Shown: positions 60,631-64,000 of the stretch, piece after piece
How the letters are laid out: every line of letters starts with the position of its first letter
Position numbering within the stretch: position 1 is the first letter of the stretch
NCBI GenBank assembly: GCA_017305555.1
Contig: JAFKKM010000017.1
Span: 1-64,000 of the forward strand
DNA length: 64,000 nucleotides
Reading direction: 5' to 3'
DNA from: Hyphomicrobiales bacterium
GTDB lineage: Bacteria; Pseudomonadota; Alphaproteobacteria; Rhizobiales; Xanthobacteraceae
The notes under the pieces: generated by a model
What the model was told of the DNA's origin: nothing
The model's database searches: none
Seen by the model: the letters and a program-made list of their open reading frames with translations, nothing else
Made by a program: the position numbers and the translations under genes

Positions 60631-61014
60631 TCAAGTGCCTGCCTTGACGATCGCGACTGCTTCGATCTCGATCCGTAACGCTGGCCTTCCGAGCTTCGCC
60701 TCCACAGCCGTACTTGCCGGCGGTGACGATACGTCCGCAAAGATTCGATTCCGTACCGCGTTGTATTGATCGTATTCGCGCATATCGGTCAGGAAGACGC
60801 CGATCTTGACAACATCTGCAAGCGCGGCCCCGTGTTTCGCCAGCAACTCGCCCATGCGTGCGAATATAATCTCCGTCTGCTTGGCGACATCGTAAGGCGC
60901 GTTCTCGCGCGCGGTGATGCCGGACACGAACAGCAGCGTCGCCGCACCCAGAGGCACTGTCTTGATACGAGAGAAGCGGCTCTCGGAAACCGGCGTCTTT
61001 TCTGGGGAGATCAT
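60631..61014 (-). CDS. RidA/YjgF family protein (catalytic Arg replaced by Ser)
   Basis: A 127-residue RidA-fold protein: LLFVSGITARENAPYDVAKQTEIIFARMGELLAKHGAALADVVKIGVFLTDMREYDQYN, SPPASTAVEAKLG and LRIEIEAVAIV. The PPAR motif reads PPAS, so the Arg is lacking. Start ATG 61014 has GGAG six bases upstream. It lies between the ferredoxin reductase and the Fe-S protein genes. Two RidA-type genes thus flank the Fe-S protein. Confidence 0.9.
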   Translation of the reverse strand: MISPEKTPVSESRFSRIKTVPLGAATLLFVSGITARENAPYDVAKQTEIIFARMGELLAKHGAALADVVKIGVFLTDMREYDQYNAVRNRIFADVSSPPASTAVEAKLGRPALRIEIEAVAIVKAGT

Positions 61015-61156
61015 TTGCGTCTCCGTAGTAGCCATGGGGAAACGAGAGAGGCGTCGCTAATCTCCGCCGTTTATCCGTCTCCAAAGTTAACAGTCGAATC
61101 TTTCTAAGATCAATTCCATTTCGGTGGGCATCGTTACTCTAAGCGGAACGATCACG

Positions 61157-61930
61157 TCACTGCTCGACGAATGCGCGCTCGACGAGATAGTGCCCACCAT
61201 GACCGGCTTTTGCCAGTGCAAGGCCCCGGTGCTCCAAGAGCTGCCCCAAATCTTTCGTCATGGCGATGCTACCGCATAACATGACCCGATCCGTCCGCCC
61301 ATCGAGTTCTGGTAGGTTCGTTAGAAGCGAGAGCCGGCCGGATTCAAGCAACTCGGTGATCCGCCCCGTGGTCTCGTATGGCTGACGGGTTACGGTCGGA
61401 ACATAAATCAATCGTTCGCGAGCGCACGGACCGACCAACTCATGCTCATACAGTGTTCCTTGAAGGAGATTTTTGTAGGCAAGTTCCTGAATCTCACGGA
61501 CACAATGAACGAGCACCACACTCTCAAACCTTTCGTAGACACGGGGATCCCGGACGATGCTGAGAAACGGCGCGAGACCCGTTCCGGTGCTGAACAGATA
61601 GATACTCTTGCCGGGCAACAACCCATCCACCATCAGGGTTCCGACTGGTTTGTGACCGATCAAAACCTGCTCGCCGGGCCTAAGGAGTTGCAGTCGCGAA
61701 GTCAGCGGGCCGTTGGGCACTTTGATGCTGAGGAATTCGAGATGAGATTCATAGTTGGCACTAGCGACGCTGTAGGCCCGCATCAGCGGCTTGCCGTCGA
61801 CCTCCAATCCGAGCATCAGAAACTGCCCGCTCTCAAACCGAATGCCCGGAGATCGAGTCGTCCGGAAACTGAACAGTCGATCGCTCCAGTGATGAACCGA
61901 AACTACCGTTTCGACGTCATACGCAGCCAA
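61157..61930 (-). CDS. fpr: Ferredoxin-NADP+ reductase
   Basis: A 257-residue FAD enzyme of the bacterial Fpr type: VETVVSVHHWSDRLFSFRTTR, MRAYSVASANYESHLEFLSIKVPNGPLTSRLQ (FAD binding, RxYS), LFSTGTGLAPFLSIVRDP (NADP binding) and the C-terminal AFVEQ-type end. I place the start at TTG 61930, with AAGGAG nine bases upstream and matching the family's length; an upstream TTG at 62017 would add 29 residues. It exchanges electrons between NADPH and ferredoxin, presumably the one encoded next to it. Confidence 0.9.
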   Translation of the reverse strand: MAAYDVETVVSVHHWSDRLFSFRTTRSPGIRFESGQFLMLGLEVDGKPLMRAYSVASANYESHLEFLSIKVPNGPLTSRLQLLRPGEQVLIGHKPVGTLMVDGLLPGKSIYLFSTGTGLAPFLSIVRDPRVYERFESVVLVHCVREIQELAYKNLLQGTLYEHELVGPCARERLIYVPTVTRQPYETTGRITELLESGRLSLLTNLPELDGRTDRVMLCGSIAMTKDLGQLLEHRGLALAKAGHGGHYLVERAFVEQ

Positions 61931-62071
61931 TGGGATTGACTCCTTCCACGATTCGTCCAGTTCGAGTTCAAGCGATGGGCTTAGAAATTGTGCGGAAGCA
62001 CAGTTCGCTGCTCTCAACAGCTCACCCTGCTATGGAGGTAAGATTACGAATTTCAGGTTGAGCATCGGCCC

Positions 62072-62410
62072 TCAGGTCTCGGCAGGGTTCATCACTCCAA
62101 ACACGTCTAACAATTTTCCGGGACGCCCATCCCATACTGAAGCATCAGCGGGCGGCACGCCTTTCGTTTGGATATTCGGCCATTGTGATGCGTGCCGCAG
62201 ATTGAAGGCGATCCATCCGTCAAGTTCGCCGTCCATATCGGATCGGATCGCTTGAGCCGGACACTCGGGCGCGCAGACCCCGCAATCGATGCATTCGTCA
62301 GGATGAATGACGAGCATCGTTTCGCCCTCATAGAAGCAATCGACGGGACATACCGTCACGCAATCCATATATTTGCACTTGATACAATTCTCGGTGACAA
62401 CATGCGTCAT
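62072..62410 (-). CDS. fdxA: 7Fe ferredoxin, FdxA type
   Basis: A 112-residue ferredoxin: [23 protein letters not shown] supplies the N-terminal cluster ligands (Cys at about 9, 12, 17 and 21, the FdxA arrangement for one 3Fe-4S plus shared ligand), followed by [16 protein letters not shown] for the 4Fe-4S cluster, then an acidic C-terminal extension. Start ATG 62410. It follows the reductase gene order ferredoxin - reductase in the same leftward operon and is likely the electron carrier of this group. Confidence 0.92.
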   Translation of the reverse strand: MTHVVTENCIKCKYMDCVTVCPVDCFYEGETMLVIHPDECIDCGVCAPECPAQAIRSDMDGELDGWIAFNLRHASQWPNIQTKGVPPADASVWDGRPGKLLDVFGVMNPAET

Positions 62411-62794
62411 GTCATCTGATCCTGCGCAACCAATGTTCGATCGCTCGGCGATAATCGCAAGAGCTGGCGACACGACGATCCATAAACAATGCATGTTTCG
62501 CGAACAATTAGGCGGAGAGACGAACTCTTACGCGAAATGAAATAAGGTACATTGCGTCGCATCGCTCCGACGTGGGCCACCGTGCGTTGTTGCGTGAGGA
62601 GTGAGGAGTGACGACAGCGGCCTGAAGTCGTCTCGACCAGCGCGCCGCGTCGTTGGACCCGGCAGAAAGCATCGAATCGCAACTAAAGGCTATGGTGGCC
62701 GCATCTGATGTCGATCACGGCACGGCGCAGTCTGCGTCAGGTTGGAAAGCGTATCTACTCCTGACCTCAGCTCGAGGCGAAGACCTTGTAAGAA
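62411..62794. other. Gene-free stretch between ferredoxin and CoA ligase
   Basis: About 380 bases with no supported gene. It separates the CoA ligase (ends 62795) from the leftward Fe-S/Liv operon and probably contains that operon's promoter. A short palindrome TTCGCGAA occurs near 62496, but no second copy was found. Confidence 0.4.
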
Positions 62795-64000
62795 TTATCT
62801 TCCGACGTGTTCACGACGAATTTTAATGCCTGCCGCCTCGCGATCCCACGTGTCGACAGTCAGCCCCTCCTCGCGGAGCTCGTGCTTCTTGATCTTTTCG
62901 GTTGGGGTCCGCGGTAATCGCTCAACAATCCGTACATATCTGGGAATCATGAAATGAGCGAGACGCGGTTGTAGAAACGCAATTAGGTCGGCCGGTACGA
63001 TCGTCGTACCCGGAGCTGGCGCGACGACGCAAAGCACCTCATCTTCGGTAAACTCGCTCGGAACGGATACTACCGCGACCTCGTTGACGGTGGGATGCGC
63101 AGCAATCTCAGCCTCAACCTCAAACGAGGATATATTCTCACCGCGTCGTCGAATCGTATCCTTCATACGATCGACGAAGACGTAGTCGCCATCTTCATTG
63201 ATTCGGAATGCGTCACCGGTATGAAACCAGCCGTTGCGCCACGCCTTCACGGTGGCTTCGGGATTCTGATTGTAGCCGCTATTCAAGGTCCATGGCATAT
63301 CGGTTCGAACGATCAGCTCGCCAGTCTCGCCTACGCTCACTTCGCAATCGTTCTCATCAACGATACGTAAGTCGACACCACCGCGCGGCTTACCGCAAAT
63401 TCCGGTACGGTTAGGATTTGGTCCCGAAACCAGAGGTGTTGAAATCTCCGTCATATTGTAGAGGGTATAGACCGTCACACCGAACCGTTGAGAAAATGCC
63501 ATGGCATCCTCAGCCAAAGGGACGATGATAACGGTTTTCAGGCAATGATCGCGGTCGGCGGGTCCACGCGGTGTTTTCGCGAGAAAAGTAGCCATCGCGC
63601 CTAGCAGCAGCACGACGGTAGTCTGCGTTTCGTTGATGCTTGGCCAGAACGTCTCCGTCGAGAACGAAGTTACGAAAGACACCGAGGCACCACGGCACAA
63701 CATGCCCATTGCCGGAATGGTCCCGCCGACGTGAAACAGCGGGAGATTGCATAGATAGCGGTCACCCTCCTTGACCATATAGAAGCCTTCCATGCCGGAC
63801 ATCGCGTGCAATTGGGCATAGCTCGACAGCACACCTTTCGACGGGCCCGTCGTCCCAGAGGTATAGATAATCGACTGAACATCCCACGGCTCGATCGGCC
63901 GTTGTAAATCCGGCACGGAATCCGCATCCCCTTCAAGCGCGCTTGAGGGCAAGACATCGGCATTTAGCCGTATGCCGCAGGCACCACCGACCTCAACGAT
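62795..64000 (-). CDS. AMP-forming acyl-CoA ligase (5' end cut by window)
   Basis: At least 401 residues, open to the right edge: the frame reads without stop through 64000, so the N-terminal part lies outside. IIYTSGTTGPSKGVLSSY (A3), YNMTEISTP (A5), FHTGDAFRINEDGDYVFVDRMKDTIRRRGENISSFEVE (A7/A8) and TPTEKIKKHELR with the catalytic Lys are present. It is a close paralogue of the ligase at 4778, with the same RRRGENISSFEVE / RRRAENISSFDIE style and the TDTWDR-like tail. Probably the acid-activating step of the right-hand module. Confidence 0.92.
   Translation of the reverse strand: MVEVGGACGIRLNADVLPSSALEGDADSVPDLQRPIEPWDVQSIIYTSGTTGPSKGVLSSYAQLHAMSGMEGFYMVKEGDRYLCNLPLFHVGGTIPAMGMLCRGASVSFVTSFSTETFWPSINETQTTVVLLLGAMATFLAKTPRGPADRDHCLKTVIIVPLAEDAMAFSQRFGVTVYTLYNMTEISTPLVSGPNPNRTGICGKPRGGVDLRIVDENDCEVSVGETGELIVRTDMPWTLNSGYNQNPEATVKAWRNGWFHTGDAFRINEDGDYVFVDRMKDTIRRRGENISSFEVEAEIAAHPTVNEVAVVSVPSEFTEDEVLCVVAPAPGTTIVPADLIAFLQPRLAHFMIPRYVRIVERLPRTPTEKIKKHELREEGLTVDTWDREAAGIKIRREHVGR

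Noticed and set aside
1..64000. CRISPR arrays, tRNA or rRNA genes
   Set aside because: No regularly spaced repeats and no tRNA- or rRNA-like segments were noticed on reading both strands; a covariance-model scan would be the decisive check.

Overview
The window reads as chromosome of an alphaproteobacterium of the Bradyrhizobium / Rhodopseudomonas / Afipia type. This is a judgement from gene content and codon use: many Liv-type ABC transporters, orphan periplasmic binding proteins, CoA ligases, CaiB-type CoA transferases and IclR, TetR and LysR regulators. No rRNA, tRNA or CRISPR array was seen. Almost everything is catabolic: small acids or N-containing compounds are imported, activated to CoA thioesters and oxidised, and each gene set has its own regulator.

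Layout. 0.5-10.4 kb: a TetR-controlled CoA module (acyl-CoA dehydrogenase, iron alcohol dehydrogenase, two CaiB-type CoA transferases, CoA ligase, a GH88-like protein and an orphan binding protein), with two matching operators. 10.4-15 kb: an accessory island (DUF5681 protein, ParB-domain DNA methyltransferase, an unknown protein), then a dispersed repeat and a serine-recombinase remnant. 15-24 kb: enoyl-CoA hydratase, a probable two-subunit acyl-CoA dehydrogenase, a metallo-beta-lactamase-fold lactonase, CoA ligase, second orphan binding protein, Old Yellow Enzyme-type reductase and IclR regulator. 24-32 kb: aldo/keto reductase, hydroxyquinol-type dioxygenase beside a broken maleylacetate reductase, TetR regulator, third orphan binding protein, GST-like protein and CoA ligase, closed by a second copy of the repeat.

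32.5-40.6 kb: an eight-gene operon (binding protein, MaoC hydratase, CoA ligase, RidA, LivHMGF) opposite an IclR regulator. 40.7-46.5 kb: a pyrimidine-catabolism-like operon holding rutB, rutC and rutD homologues interleaved with an ABC importer, without rutA or rutF, under a LysR regulator. 47-52.6 kb: RidA, 3-hydroxyacyl-CoA dehydrogenase and a shortened NDP-forming acyl-CoA synthetase, opposite a quinone-oxidoreductase-type enzyme, with an IclR regulator and two matching palindromes. 52.6-64 kb: an MdcR-like LysR regulator, then a long leftward operon: CoA ligase (cut by the window end), 7Fe ferredoxin, ferredoxin reductase, RidA, an HdrD/GlcF-like Fe-S protein, RidA, binding protein and LivHMGF.

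The points most worth a second look are the Rut-like operon without its ring-opening oxygenase; five RidA-family proteins in 25 kb, four lacking the catalytic arginine; the Fe-S protein with an atypical second CCG domain next to ferredoxin and its reductase; and two regulons whose operators can be read from repeated palindromes.
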